Of a stretch of DNA of 54,273 bases, positions 35,756-44,632 are shown in pieces. The translations under genes were made by a program, and so were the position numbers. The notes under the pieces were generated by a model. It was not told the DNA's origin and did no database searches. It saw only the letters and a program-made list of their open reading frames with translations. Source of the DNA: Candidatus Acidulidesulfobacter diazotrophicus (GTDB lineage: Bacteria; SZUA-79; Acidulodesulfobacterales; Acidulodesulfobacteraceae); the NCBI GenBank assembly GCA_004195025.1, contig SGBB01000016.1, positions 1 through 54,273 of the forward strand. Reading direction: 5' to 3'. Numbering within the stretch: the stretch's first letter is position 1; each line of letters opens with the position of its first letter.

Positions 35756-36955
35756 ATGCCGGCAGCCGATGATGCAGAACATATAAATAATATAAATATA
35801 TTAGATAATAATCCAAATTTATATTTAAATAAAACATTAAATAAAACAGAAGATAAAGAAGATAATATGTTAAATTTAAAGTTAAATAATTATACTAATA
35901 GCAACAATAATAACTGCGGCAATGATAATACGATAAATCCGGCGTTTATTGAAGAAAATATCATCAATGGAGTTGACGATATAGCAATTTCCGATATATT
36001 AAATTCAATGGACGAAGCTGTTATAATTACCAATAATGAAAATAAAATATTATTTTGCAATAATTATTTTACAATTAATTTTAGTATTAGTTTGAATAAT
36101 TGTTTAAACAGAAATATTAAAGAAATTAGTTTTTTTAAATATTTATTTTCCGATGATTTAATAGTACCTTCAGAGATTAGAGACTTAGCCTCAGGGTATA
36201 AAGTGACCAATATACATGAAATTGACAATAAAAATCATTATTTTGAAAACGACAGAATACCTATTTACGACCATAGCGGCGAAACAAAAGGAATTATTTA
36301 TTTAATCAGAGATATTACAAAAGAAATAAAATTTGAACAAAAATTAAATATACTTGCAAAAACCGATAGTCTTTCGGGATTATATAATTCAAGATATTTT
36401 TACGAAGAATTAGAAAAAGAAATCGCAAGATGCGCAAGATATGATTGCGATCTTGTTTTAATGTTTATAGATATTGATAATTTTAAAATGTTTAACGACA
36501 CATTTAGCCATAAAGCAGGCGATGAAATAATTAAATTTACCGCTGCCTCATTAAATAATTCCGTAAGAAAAAAAATTGATGTTATCTGCAGATACGGCGG
36601 AGATGAATTTGTCGCTATACTTCCAAATACTGATGCAAATCGTTCTACTATTGTAGCTAACAGGATATTAAATTATTTTAATAACGGTTTCAATGATAAA
36701 TTAAAGAATATTATTGGAGAAATTAAAGAAAAAGAAAATGATTCAATAAATGTGGCAGAAAATAATAAAATCAATATTGACAGTCATTTAGAACGCAACA
36801 GCAATAACATTTTTGATAATAAAAAAATAAGTTTATCAATCGGAATAAGCGAATATAAAAACGGAAAAAAAGCCAAAGAACTGATAAACGAAGCAGACGG
36901 CGCAATGTATAAAGCTAAACAGCAAAACGGCGGGAGATTTTATATTTATAAATAA
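35756..36955 (+). CDS. Cytoplasmic PAS-GGDEF diguanylate cyclase
   Basis: A 399-residue protein without membrane helices. An Asn-rich tail (about 1-65) precedes a PAS-like domain (about 78-195, MDEAVIITNNENKILFCNNY) and a GGDEF domain (from about 202, TDSLSGLYNSRYF) with intact RYGGDEF near 281. The usual RxxD inhibitory site is altered: the residues at that place read KKID, so product inhibition may be weakened. A polar insertion of about 40 residues (about 320-357) interrupts the domain before the conserved ISLSIGISEY. AAGGAG lies upstream of the ATG. Confidence 0.88.
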   Translation: MPAADDAEHINNINILDNNPNLYLNKTLNKTEDKEDNMLNLKLNNYTNSNNNNCGNDNTINPAFIEENIINGVDDIAISDILNSMDEAVIITNNENKILFCNNYFTINFSISLNNCLNRNIKEISFFKYLFSDDLIVPSEIRDLASGYKVTNIHEIDNKNHYFENDRIPIYDHSGETKGIIYLIRDITKEIKFEQKLNILAKTDSLSGLYNSRYFYEELEKEIARCARYDCDLVLMFIDIDNFKMFNDTFSHKAGDEIIKFTAASLNNSVRKKIDVICRYGGDEFVAILPNTDANRSTIVANRILNYFNNGFNDKLKNIIGEIKEKENDSINVAENNKINIDSHLERNSNNIFDNKKISLSIGISEYKNGKKAKELINEADGAMYKAKQQNGGRFYIYK

Positions 36956-36986
36956 ATGATTAAATATCATTTGTATGTTTATTTTA

Positions 36987-37139
36987 TCCCAACTTCACCA
37001 TAATTACCGGAAACCTGTTGATATTGCTGTATTTATGGGGGCAACAAAAATGTCTATGGGGACTACAAAATAAAAAATAAAATGTATTAATATTAATGGG
37101 TTATAATTTTAGAATAATAAAAATGGTGAAGTTGGGTTA
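36987..37139. mobile_element. MITE-like element, family B, copy 1
   Basis: Terminal inverted repeats CCCAACTTCACCATAATTA and ATGGTGAAGTTGGGTTA enclose a 150-bp non-coding interior. The copy at 40751-40884 is homologous along its length in the opposite orientation. This copy has an internal duplication of about 20 bp (GGGGGCAACA / GGGGACTACA). Confidence 0.7.
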
Positions 37140-37159
37140 TGAATATATATAATATTTGA

Positions 37160-37269
37160 CACCCTGCTGGTTGAAACGATAAATCCTTACAAAGTCATTC
37201 CCGCGAAAGCGGGAATCCAGTTTTTTCAATGAATTACAATATTTTTAACAAATTATATCGGCAATTTTA
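37160..37269. mobile_element. MITE-like element, family A, copy fused to queC end
   Basis: A perfect dRS3-like hairpin (ATTCCCGCGAAAGCGGGAAT at 37198-37217) is followed by the right terminal repeat TATATCGGCAATTTTAG. The TTA at 37267-37269 inside that repeat is, on the minus strand, the TAA stop codon of queC. The left terminal repeat is not recognisable; the adjacent family B element may have truncated it. Confidence 0.6.
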
Positions 37270-38052
37270 GGCATATACCGTAGAGTCTTTAATGCCTGCT
37301 TCTATAAATCCATTTTTTCTTAATATACAAGAATCGCAAACTCCGCATGCAAGCCCGTTTATGGGGTCATAGCAGCTGTGCGTAAGCTCTAAAGGGACGC
37401 CTATTTCATAAGCTTTTTTTATAATATCTTTTTTACCCATGCTAATTAGCGGAGTATGTATTTTAAATTCCAACTCTCCCAGTACAGAGACTTTTGTTGC
37501 GATATTTGCCATTTGTTCAAAAGCGAGAATATATTCCGGTCTGCAATCAGGATACCCGCTGTAATCAATCCAGTTAACCCCTATAAAAATATCTCCTGCA
37601 TTATTAACTTCGCCGACTGCTATAGCGTACGAAAGAAAAATAGTATTTCTTGCAGGAACGTAAGTTATAGGTATTGAGTTATTTTTATTATCGTTAGCAT
37701 TATCATTAACATCGTTGTTATTATTACAGGAATTAATTAATTTAATTTGATTTTTTGGAACATCAATTTTTAAGTCAACTAAAGAAGAACCTTTAATCTG
37801 ACTAAAATCCAAATTAATTATTATATGATTTTTAATCTTAAAATATTCTATGATTTTTTTGGCATGGTCAATTTCGGTTTGATGTCTTTGATTATAAAAA
37901 AAACTTACGGGAATAACGTTATATCCTTCATCTAAAGCTATTTTTAAAACTGTGGAAGAATCTAAACCCCCGCTAAATAATACAATTGCATTTTTTGCAT
38001 TTGATTTTATTTCTAAACTTTCTAAATTATTTAAATTTTCTGAATTCATCAT
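37267..38052 (-). CDS. queC: 7-cyano-7-deazaguanine synthase
   Basis: QueC makes preQ0, precursor of queuosine. The ATP-pyrophosphatase loop FSGGLDSSTVL is near residue 26, and the C-terminal zinc cysteines are in THSCYDP and ACGVCDSCILR. YVPARNTIFLSYA is the third family motif. An Asn/Asp-rich insertion at about 107-126 (SCNNNNDVNDNANDNKNN) lies just before it. No Shine-Dalgarno sequence is visible. The last codons and stop run into a MITE end, so the protein's original C-terminus may have been slightly different. Confidence 0.94.
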   Translation of the reverse strand: MMNSENLNNLESLEIKSNAKNAIVLFSGGLDSSTVLKIALDEGYNVIPVSFFYNQRHQTEIDHAKKIIEYFKIKNHIIINLDFSQIKGSSLVDLKIDVPKNQIKLINSCNNNNDVNDNANDNKNNSIPITYVPARNTIFLSYAIAVGEVNNAGDIFIGVNWIDYSGYPDCRPEYILAFEQMANIATKVSVLGELEFKIHTPLISMGKKDIIKKAYEIGVPLELTHSCYDPINGLACGVCDSCILRKNGFIEAGIKDSTVYA

Positions 38053-38736
38053 ATTATTAGACGTGATAAGCAGATATTAGATAAATGGCTGTTAAATTTA
38101 TAGCTGTTTAATATATAGCTGTTAAATATAATATAGTTGTTTAATATAGAGCTTTTTAATATATAGCCGTTAAATATATAGTTATTAAATATAATTAACA
38201 TTTATTATATTATGATAGCATTTTTTTAATTTTTTTAAAATTAATATTGGTTGTTTCTAATTCACAAAAAAAATTCCACGTAAAATGTAAAAATAAAATA
38301 AGTATGATAAAAATTTAAAAATAAGAATGATCTAAAGATAAAAAAAGAAATAAATTTAAGATTTAATTTAAAAATAAATCATATATTTACTTTTTTTAAA
38401 AAAATTGTATTATATATTGTCATATTATATTTGATTATTTTTATTTATTATATTAAATAATATATATGTGTAATACGCTTAAATAAATAATGGTAAAATA
38501 ATATAGTAAAACAAAATAAATTATGATATTTTTCCGAAAAAATTATTGTGTTAAAATTTTTAATTTTTTTATTAAAATTAGTTAAATGTTATAATAATTA
38601 TTAAATATTTTAAAAATTATTATAACATTTAACTAATTATTAAATATTTTAAAAATTAAAAAAGATAAAAAATTAACTTTATATTTATTTCTCAGTCTGC
38701 ATAAAAAGCAGGAGGAGAAAAATTAGGAGAAAAAGT
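38053..38736. other. 684-bp intergenic region with a long inverted repeat
   Basis: No ORF is present. At 38082-38185 a loose unit of about 20 bp (ATATAGCTGTTAAATATA and variants) repeats about five times. At 38577-38599 and 38615-38637 a perfect 23-bp inverted repeat (ATTAGTTAAATGTTATAATA plus three bases) with a 15-base loop lies about 100 bp upstream of the chemoreceptor start. The loop sequence recurs at 38636-38657. Confidence 0.75.
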
Positions 38737-40425
38737 ATGTTCTCTACATTTAAATCAAAGCTTTATCTCGGGGCAGCATTAGTTGTAATTTTAGTGTTAA
38801 TTGGTAATTTAGGTTTAACATTTTATCTTAGCTCTATTTCAAAAACTTACGGGAATATGAGTCTAATTAATAAAACTTCTTCAAAAATCAAGACTTTGCG
38901 GGCAAATTTGCTGGAGATTCTTTATTTGTCAAGAATTAAAAATTTAAAAATAAATGCAGCAAAAAGCAAAAAACAAAAGTCGGCAATATTAAAAAAATAT
39001 AATGCAGAAATTTTAAATCTTGCAAATAGGTCTAAGCCGATTTTTGCCAAGATAGCCGATGTTTTAATAGGCTACACAGAAGGATTCGGTAAAGTTCCTT
39101 TAAAAACAATATTCGGTATAAATAAAAATAGTTTAACTAATTTTTCAAGTCTATCAACTCAAAAAACTATAAAAAGTCTTAAATCAAAATATTTTATTTT
39201 TAAACCTATAACCCAAAGAGTTTTAACTTATCCTCTTTTGCTCGGCGGCGTTATGAGTCCTAAATATTTTAATACTCAGCTTAAGCCGATTATTAAAAAT
39301 TTAAATACGTTAAATAATTCATTGACTAAATCAATAAATAAAAGAATAAAATTTTTAACCTATGTGTCATCTATAGCTCTAATTTTTATTATAATTGTAG
39401 TGATATTAATAGTTTTTTATATTAAAAAGTATTTTATAAGTTATTTAGATATTGTTTCAAAAAAAATAAAAATAATAGCTTCAGGTGATTTAACTTCTAA
39501 AATAAATTTAAAAATTTCGCCTAAATCTGAAATTGGTCAATTAATAGAATATGTAAATCATTTAGTAGATACTTTAATATCAAATATTAAATCAATCTTA
39601 GATGCAACTAATTCATTAAGCTCTCAATCCGAAGAATTATCATTTTCTTCTAAAGAATTTGAGCATACTATAGAAGAAATGCGCAGTAAAGCTAAAAGTA
39701 TTATTGAATCTATTAAACAAATGTCAATTGCTATTAATGATGTAGCCAAAAATTCCAGTTCTTCAAAAAAAGAAGCTGATGAAACCGAAAAGGTGGTTAA
39801 ATTAGGCACTGTCGCAGTTCAAGATGTAAATAATGAAATGAAAAATATCGTTGAAACAGTTGATGAGACTTCAAAAATAATTCAGGAATTAGGCTCGTCA
39901 TCTGAAAAAATAGGTGAGATTATTTCAGTCATTAATGATATTGCCGATCAAACTAATCTTTTGGCTTTAAACGCCGCTATTGAAGCGGCAAGGGCAGGCG
40001 AACAAGGAAGAGGCTTTGCTGTTGTTGCCGATGAAGTAAGAAAATTAGCCGAAAGAACAACAAAAGCTACAAAAGAAATAGAATCAATTGTGATGAATAT
40101 ACAAGGACAAACATATAAAGCCGTTAAATCAATGGAAAAAGGGAAAGTTGACGTCGGCAACGGAAGTATAAAAGTCGGTAAGGCTTCGGAATCTATTACA
40201 AGCATTAATGTTTTGACGAATAAGCTTAAAGAAATGATAACAGGTATTGCTACGGCGTCCGAAGAACAATCTATGGTTTCGGAAGAAATATCTAAATCAT
40301 CGGAAGCTATTCTTATTGCGCAGGATAATGCAAGGAGCGGTTCAAAGCAAGTTGCGGCGTCTAGTGAAGAACTTGCAAATCTTGCCGTTAATTTATCAAA
40401 GCTCATTGCTGTATTTAAGGTTTAA
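38737..40425 (+). CDS. Methyl-accepting chemotaxis protein 2
   Basis: A 562-residue paralogue of the receptor at 12338-14026. It has TM1 at about 11-31, a periplasmic helical sensor (about 32-205), TM2 at about 208-230, HAMP, and the signalling hairpin ([20 protein letters not shown]). Both sensors share landmarks such as the YLS(R/K)(I/L) segment and a late (A/T)xxxxPxxxGxxxSxxxF stretch, so they belong to one uncharacterised sensor type. Two overlapping GGAGAAAAA sites precede the ATG. No CheR docking pentapeptide is seen. Confidence 0.93.
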   Translation: MFSTFKSKLYLGAALVVILVLIGNLGLTFYLSSISKTYGNMSLINKTSSKIKTLRANLLEILYLSRIKNLKINAAKSKKQKSAILKKYNAEILNLANRSKPIFAKIADVLIGYTEGFGKVPLKTIFGINKNSLTNFSSLSTQKTIKSLKSKYFIFKPITQRVLTYPLLLGGVMSPKYFNTQLKPIIKNLNTLNNSLTKSINKRIKFLTYVSSIALIFIIIVVILIVFYIKKYFISYLDIVSKKIKIIASGDLTSKINLKISPKSEIGQLIEYVNHLVDTLISNIKSILDATNSLSSQSEELSFSSKEFEHTIEEMRSKAKSIIESIKQMSIAINDVAKNSSSSKKEADETEKVVKLGTVAVQDVNNEMKNIVETVDETSKIIQELGSSSEKIGEIISVINDIADQTNLLALNAAIEAARAGEQGRGFAVVADEVRKLAERTTKATKEIESIVMNIQGQTYKAVKSMEKGKVDVGNGSIKVGKASESITSINVLTNKLKEMITGIATASEEQSMVSEEISKSSEAILIAQDNARSGSKQVAASSEELANLAVNLSKLIAVFKV

Positions 40426-40572
40426 AAAATATAATACAATATAAAAATGACAATGTTGATATTTTAACAATTTTTAACATTCAATAAAAATACCTCTTTA
40501 TTAATTATTAATTTTTTAAATATGATATACTTATAAATAGTAGTATACAATAAAATATTTTTTGTTTTATTT

Positions 40573-40651
40573 AAAAGCGCTGCCTAAGCTGGATTTTTAC
40601 CATTATCCCCCTTTTGGTTTAATCAAAACCGCAGCGCTTTTTCTTTTCTAA
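40573..40651 (+). terminator. Structured terminator or small RNA element
   Basis: AAAAGCGCTGC (40573-40583) pairs perfectly with GCAGCGCTTTT (40631-40641), followed by TTCTTTTC. The 47-base interior contains its own hairpin, GGTTT-AATCA-AAACC (40616-40630), and a C-run. It lies 148 bp after the chemoreceptor. It may simply terminate transcription, but the long structured loop and G+C content unlike the surroundings leave room for a regulatory RNA. Confidence 0.5.
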
Positions 40652-40750
40652 TTTTTTATTTATTTTTTTTTGCTTCCTTGAATAGGTCTTTTTAAAATCG
40701 TTCTGTTGTTTTAAGCTTAATACCTTGCCTAAAAACCCATTATTGTTTAT

Positions 40751-40884
40751 TAACCCAACTTTACCGCTTTTATTATTCTAAAATTATAATTTATTAATAT
40801 TATTACATTGTATTTTTTATTTTGTAGTCCCCATAAATATAGCAATATCAATATACTGCTGGTAATTATGGTGAAGTTGGGTTA
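40751..40884. mobile_element. MITE-like element, family B, copy 2
   Basis: Ends TAACCCAACTTTACC and GGTGAAGTTGGGTTA form an inverted repeat. The 134-bp interior is homologous to 36987-37139 in reverse orientation, including a shared GTAGTCCCCATAAATATAGC segment. No ORF is present. Confidence 0.7.
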
Positions 40885-40902
40885 AGCAAATTGATCCTCT
40901 AA

Positions 40903-40972
40903 TTGCCGAAATTTTATAAAATATCAAGTATTAGAGATATATAGAGAAATGTTCGTCAAGGCAATTTTGGGA
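40903..40972. repeat. Short degenerate family A-like remnant
   Basis: TCTAATTGCCGAAATTTTAT at the left and TCAAGGCAATTTTGGGA at the right form a weak inverted repeat of family A type around only about 35 bp. It directly follows the family B element. Probably a decayed or internally deleted copy. Confidence 0.4.
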
Positions 40973-41032
40973 GGCAGGAAAGTTATTTACTTATAGATAT
41001 TATAATAGTTATTAACATAATAATTATTTTCC

Positions 41033-41094
41033 TTGACAAACTATTTTGAAATAATTTATTATATAATTAAATCAATAAAACGAGCGTTCGTTTT
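41033..41094 (+). promoter_or_regulatory. tetR promoter and palindromic operator
   Basis: TTGACA at 41033-41038, an 18-base spacer and TATTAT at 41057-41062 form a promoter. Just downstream, AAAACGAGCGTTCGTTTT (41077-41094) is a near-perfect palindrome of the AACGAnnnnTCGTT type bound by many TetR-family regulators. Autorepression of the following gene is likely. Confidence 0.6.
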
Positions 41095-41162
41095 AAAAAA
41101 AATAAATATTAAATTTTGCTCTTTCTTATTTATTATTACTTTCTTATTCATTAATATTAGTT

Positions 41163-41753
41163 ATGAAAAATTTAAAAGAAAATATAACTAAACAAAAGAT
41201 ATTTGATTTTTGCATAAGAGATTTTGTAAAAGGAGGTTATGCTAGATCTAGTATCCGAAATATAGCTAAGGGTACCGGCGTTAGTACGGGAGGCATATAT
41301 TACTATTTTTCTTCCAAGGATAAGATAGCGCAGTTTCTATATGATAACGCAACCGAGTTTGTTTTAAATAAAATTAAATCGGGTATTAAAAAAGCTCGAC
41401 ATAATGACAGAGAGGCTTTAAAATCTATTATTTACAACCTTTTTGATATGACGGAATCTGATCCTTATCTAATAGAATTTATTTTATATGTCAAACACAA
41501 GGATTTTTTGCCGAGTGCGCCTCCGATATGTTCGTCAAAACCTTTTGAGTATATTAAAAATTTTATAAAAGAAAGGATAAAAGCAGGAGTTTTTAGAGAC
41601 TTGGATATAGTGATAATATCGTCTTTAATAATGGGTCCTATTATCCGTATAATCCAGTTGAAAATGGATGGTCTTATAAGCGGAGACATAAGAATATATA
41701 CTGAACCGCTTCTTGATAGCATTATTATATCTATATTTAATAATCAGATTTAA
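41163..41753 (+). CDS. TetR-family transcriptional regulator
   Basis: A 196-residue protein. The N-terminal helix-turn-helix is clear (RSSIRNIAKGTGVSTGGIYY followed by YFSSKDKIAQFLYDNA). The C-terminal ligand domain is of the common TetR_C type and does not identify an effector. Its own promoter region carries a TetR-like palindrome. It is the first gene of the strand that continues into the sulfur-trafficking genes, but a 298-bp gap with a MITE follows, so control of those genes is only a possibility. No Shine-Dalgarno sequence is seen. Confidence 0.9.
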   Translation: MKNLKENITKQKIFDFCIRDFVKGGYARSSIRNIAKGTGVSTGGIYYYFSSKDKIAQFLYDNATEFVLNKIKSGIKKARHNDREALKSIIYNLFDMTESDPYLIEFILYVKHKDFLPSAPPICSSKPFEYIKNFIKERIKAGVFRDLDIVIISSLIMGPIIRIIQLKMDGLISGDIRIYTEPLLDSIIISIFNNQI

Positions 41754-41767
41754 GATTTTTTTACTAA

Positions 41768-41937
41768 TATCTTAAATCACCTATAGAAATTATTAGAACT
41801 GTTTCAATATATAATAAATAGTGGATTCCCGCTTTCGCGTGAATGACTTTAAGAAGATTCAAGTTTCAACCGATAGGGCGTCATTCCCGCGAAAGCGGGA
41901 ATCCAGAAAAAGAAACTTATAACGGTGATTTAAGATA
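41768..41937. mobile_element. MITE-like element, family C
   Basis: A perfect 14-bp terminal inverted repeat, TATCTTAAATCACC (41768-41781) and GGTGATTTAAGATA (41924-41937), encloses 170 bp with two dRS3-like hairpins in opposite orientation (about 41823-41842 and 41882-41901). No coding capacity. A related left end may be present near 14587. Confidence 0.65.
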
Positions 41938-42051
41938 ATATTAGATGATTATAAAATTTTTAGACTACTAATAATATAATTAACTAAATAATAAATAATT
42001 TATTATTATTAAATAAATATTAATAATTTAATTTTAATTTAATTTATAATT

Positions 42052-43017
42052 ATGAATAAATTAATATATTTTGCGTTTTTCCTTTTATTAATCTTTTTAA
42101 TTAATATTAGAAATATTACTAATGCAAATGCATCAAATTTTAAAGTCGGAAGGTCTCCTTATGGACTTGCGATAAGTAAAGAGGATAACATTTATGTTGC
42201 CGTAGGCGGGTTTTTAAATGTAATTGAACTTAATGGAAAAGGCAAAATAATTAAGAATATGAAAGCCGATTTTGCCCCATCAGGGGTTGTTATAAGTAAA
42301 GAAGGGTATATTTATGTTTCAACAGGCATCGGATATATAGTAAAGCTTGATAAAAACGGACAAATTATCAAAAAAGTCAAGGTAGGAATTATTCCTGTTG
42401 GAATTGCTATAGGACCAGACGGCGATATTTATGTTGTGTCTATTCATTCAAAGACAGTTACAAAATTAAATCCGTCGCTTAAGATTTTAAATGTCTTTTA
42501 TGCCGGTATTGCGCCTTACGGTATTGCAATAGGCAGTAATAAAGATATTTATGTTACTAATTTTTTAAATAAAGGCGCCGTTACCGTGTTGAATCCGGGC
42601 GGAAATATAATAAAAGTATTTAAAGCTCAAAGAAAACCGGAAGGAATTGCCATAGGTCCTGCCGGCAATATTTATGTTACAAACGGGTTAAGCGACAGCG
42701 TGTTAAAATTTGATAAGAATGGAAAAATATTAAAGAGATTTCATGTGAGCAGCGGACCGTACGGTATTGCATTAAGCACTACTGGAAGCATATTCGTTGC
42801 ATGCATATATTCTAATAAAGTAGTTAAGTTAAATCATTCGGGAAAGATTTTGAATACTTATAAAACTGGAATAGACCCTAACTTTATAGCGATAGATAAT
42901 AAAGGTAATGTCTGGACGGCAAACAGCGGGGACGGAACAGTGACTAAAATTTCGGACGCCACAAGAGGAAAAGAGTTTTTTCCATATAAAGGACCTATTT
43001 GGCAAGAGAGTTTTTGA
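42052..43017 (+). CDS. Secreted NHL/YVTN-type beta-propeller protein
   Basis: A 321-residue protein with a signal peptide (about 1-27, ending NANA) and six or seven repeats of about 41 residues with the pattern PxGIAIGxxGDIYVxxxxxxxVxKLxxxGKI. It should fold as a propeller outside the cytoplasm. Members of this group include Vgb-like lyases and scaffold proteins; no catalytic residues can be assigned. It lies 40 bp upstream of the first TusA-like gene and may be co-transcribed with it. Confidence 0.85.
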   Translation: MNKLIYFAFFLLLIFLINIRNITNANASNFKVGRSPYGLAISKEDNIYVAVGGFLNVIELNGKGKIIKNMKADFAPSGVVISKEGYIYVSTGIGYIVKLDKNGQIIKKVKVGIIPVGIAIGPDGDIYVVSIHSKTVTKLNPSLKILNVFYAGIAPYGIAIGSNKDIYVTNFLNKGAVTVLNPGGNIIKVFKAQRKPEGIAIGPAGNIYVTNGLSDSVLKFDKNGKILKRFHVSSGPYGIALSTTGSIFVACIYSNKVVKLNHSGKILNTYKTGIDPNFIAIDNKGNVWTANSGDGTVTKISDATRGKEFFPYKGPIWQESF

Positions 43018-43057
43018 TTTTTAAAATTTAATTTAAATTTAAAAAGGAGGTATTAAA

Positions 43058-43318
43058 ATGCCCGAAGAAAAAAATTTAGAAAATGTAAAACCGGATGAAA
43101 CATTAGACGTAATGGGTGAAACATGTCCTATCCCTGAAGCTATGGCTCATAAAAAGCTGAACAAAATGAAAGCGGGTCAGGTGTTAGAAGTTTATACCGA
43201 TCATGCGGCGGCAGTTGAAAATTCCTTTCCGTCTATGCTTAACAAATTAAATTATCCCTACTGCGTAACAAAAACAGGACCGGGAGAATTTACGATTAAA
43301 ATTAAAAAAACATCTTAA
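43058..43318 (+). CDS. tusA: TusA-family sulfur carrier, copy 1
   Basis: An 86-residue TusA/SirA-like protein. The sulfur-carrying Cys23 is in the canonical CPIP motif (GETCPIPEAM), followed by KKLNKMKAGQVLEVYTD. TusA proteins pass persulfide sulfur between rhodaneses, DsrE-type proteins and Dsr or sHdr complexes. An acidic N-terminal extension of about 14 residues is present. AAAAAGGAGG precedes the ATG. A close copy with an altered motif lies at 47913. Confidence 0.93.
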   Translation: MPEEKNLENVKPDETLDVMGETCPIPEAMAHKKLNKMKAGQVLEVYTDHAAAVENSFPSMLNKLNYPYCVTKTGPGEFTIKIKKTS

Positions 43319-43422
43319 TTGTAATTAATTATTAATTAATTAATGTTTAATGTGAAATATTAATTTAGTTCATTATTAATTTAATAATATGATTTATTTA
43401 ATCAAACGAAGGAGGCAGTATA

Positions 43423-44601
43423 ATGAATCCCTATTTTCTAGAATATGCTATAGTAGGTATTGCGGGGTTAATTTTTGGCGCCGCGCTTGAACGGGGAAGA
43501 ATGTGTTTTGTTCTTGCCACAAACAATATAATTATGGCAAAAGATACAAAAATATTAGAAGGTATTTTATGGGCTTTTGGAATTTCCGTTCTTGCTTTCG
43601 GTATTATTGAATCGCTTGGAATTGTTCCCATACAAGCAGCAGTTGCCGGAGTATTTCCTTCAGGCTGGTATGATTTGGTAGGAGCTCTTTTATTTGGATT
43701 TGGCATAGGGCTTTGCGGCGCTTGTATGAGCGGTCTAATATTCAGAGCAGGTTCAGGATTTACGCAAAACTGGATGCAGCTTTTCGGGATACTCGTGGGA
43801 ACAATATTTTTTGCATTCTTGATTTTTCCCTTAACTAATTTTCTATATTGGATTTTACATACCGTGCCGTGGCTCGCTTTAAAAGGCGGTCTTTACGATT
43901 ATATGCCTCATGAATGGTTCGGAAATGCAATATGGGGACCGTTTGTAGTAGCTTTAATTTTTGGCGGTTTTTTCTGGGCATTAGGACTATATCTTACGAA
44001 AAAAAGATTCGCAAAGATCAGTAAAGAACGCGGCGAACAATATAAAGAACCTATAATATCATGGAATATGCTAAAATTTAAAGATGCTTTTTCTCCAAGA
44101 TTGGGAGGATTATTATTCGCCGTTGTTGCGGTAATTGTTTTTTTAACCTCATATTTTACCGTACATAAAGCGGCTTATATGGGTGTTACTACTCCTTACG
44201 GTAGTTTTGACGCATACATTTTAGCCCCTTTCATAAATTTATTTACTACGGTCGGACACTATAAAGCGTCGTTTTTGCCAAAAATATCATCAAACTGGTT
44301 TCAAATCGTTCCAGTGGCAATTCCTATGACTTTACTTGTCATAGCGACATTTGCAGGGGCAACGACTACTGCTATCTTAGGCGGCGAGTTTAAATGGAGA
44401 GTTCCAAAAAGGAAAATAATGTTTCTTCAAAATTTCATTGGAGGTATTCTTACCGGCGTCGGCGCAAGAATAGCGTTAGGTTGTAATATCGGAACTTTAT
44501 GGAGCGGGTTTTTAATGTTTTCTTGGGCCGGACTTTTATTTTTACCGACGTTAGTACTCGGAATGTATCTTGCTCTTAAATTTCAACAGGCAATATGGTA
44601 A
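43423..44601 (+). CDS. YeeE/YedE-family thiosulfate/sulfur transporter
   Basis: A 392-residue membrane protein with about nine or ten hydrophobic helices. Characteristic motifs are GAALERGRMCFVLATNN with its Cys near residue 29, GFGIGLCGACMSGLIFRAGSG, and GARIALGCNIGTLWSG. Members such as TsuA move thiosulfate through a path of conserved cysteines; these cysteines are present. AAGGAGG precedes the start. It lies between a tusA-like gene and DsrE-like genes, which strongly links it to sulfur uptake feeding persulfide carriers. Confidence 0.92.
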   Translation: MNPYFLEYAIVGIAGLIFGAALERGRMCFVLATNNIIMAKDTKILEGILWAFGISVLAFGIIESLGIVPIQAAVAGVFPSGWYDLVGALLFGFGIGLCGACMSGLIFRAGSGFTQNWMQLFGILVGTIFFAFLIFPLTNFLYWILHTVPWLALKGGLYDYMPHEWFGNAIWGPFVVALIFGGFFWALGLYLTKKRFAKISKERGEQYKEPIISWNMLKFKDAFSPRLGGLLFAVVAVIVFLTSYFTVHKAAYMGVTTPYGSFDAYILAPFINLFTTVGHYKASFLPKISSNWFQIVPVAIPMTLLVIATFAGATTTAILGGEFKWRVPKRKIMFLQNFIGGILTGVGARIALGCNIGTLWSGFLMFSWAGLLFLPTLVLGMYLALKFQQAIW

Positions 44602-44632
44602 AAAATAAATATTAAATAAGGAGGAATTTGAA

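Noticed and set aside
39948-40406. 152-residue ORF antisense to the chemoreceptor signalling domain
   Set aside because: A frame opened by codon bias of the conserved chemoreceptor hairpin; no start signal and no family.
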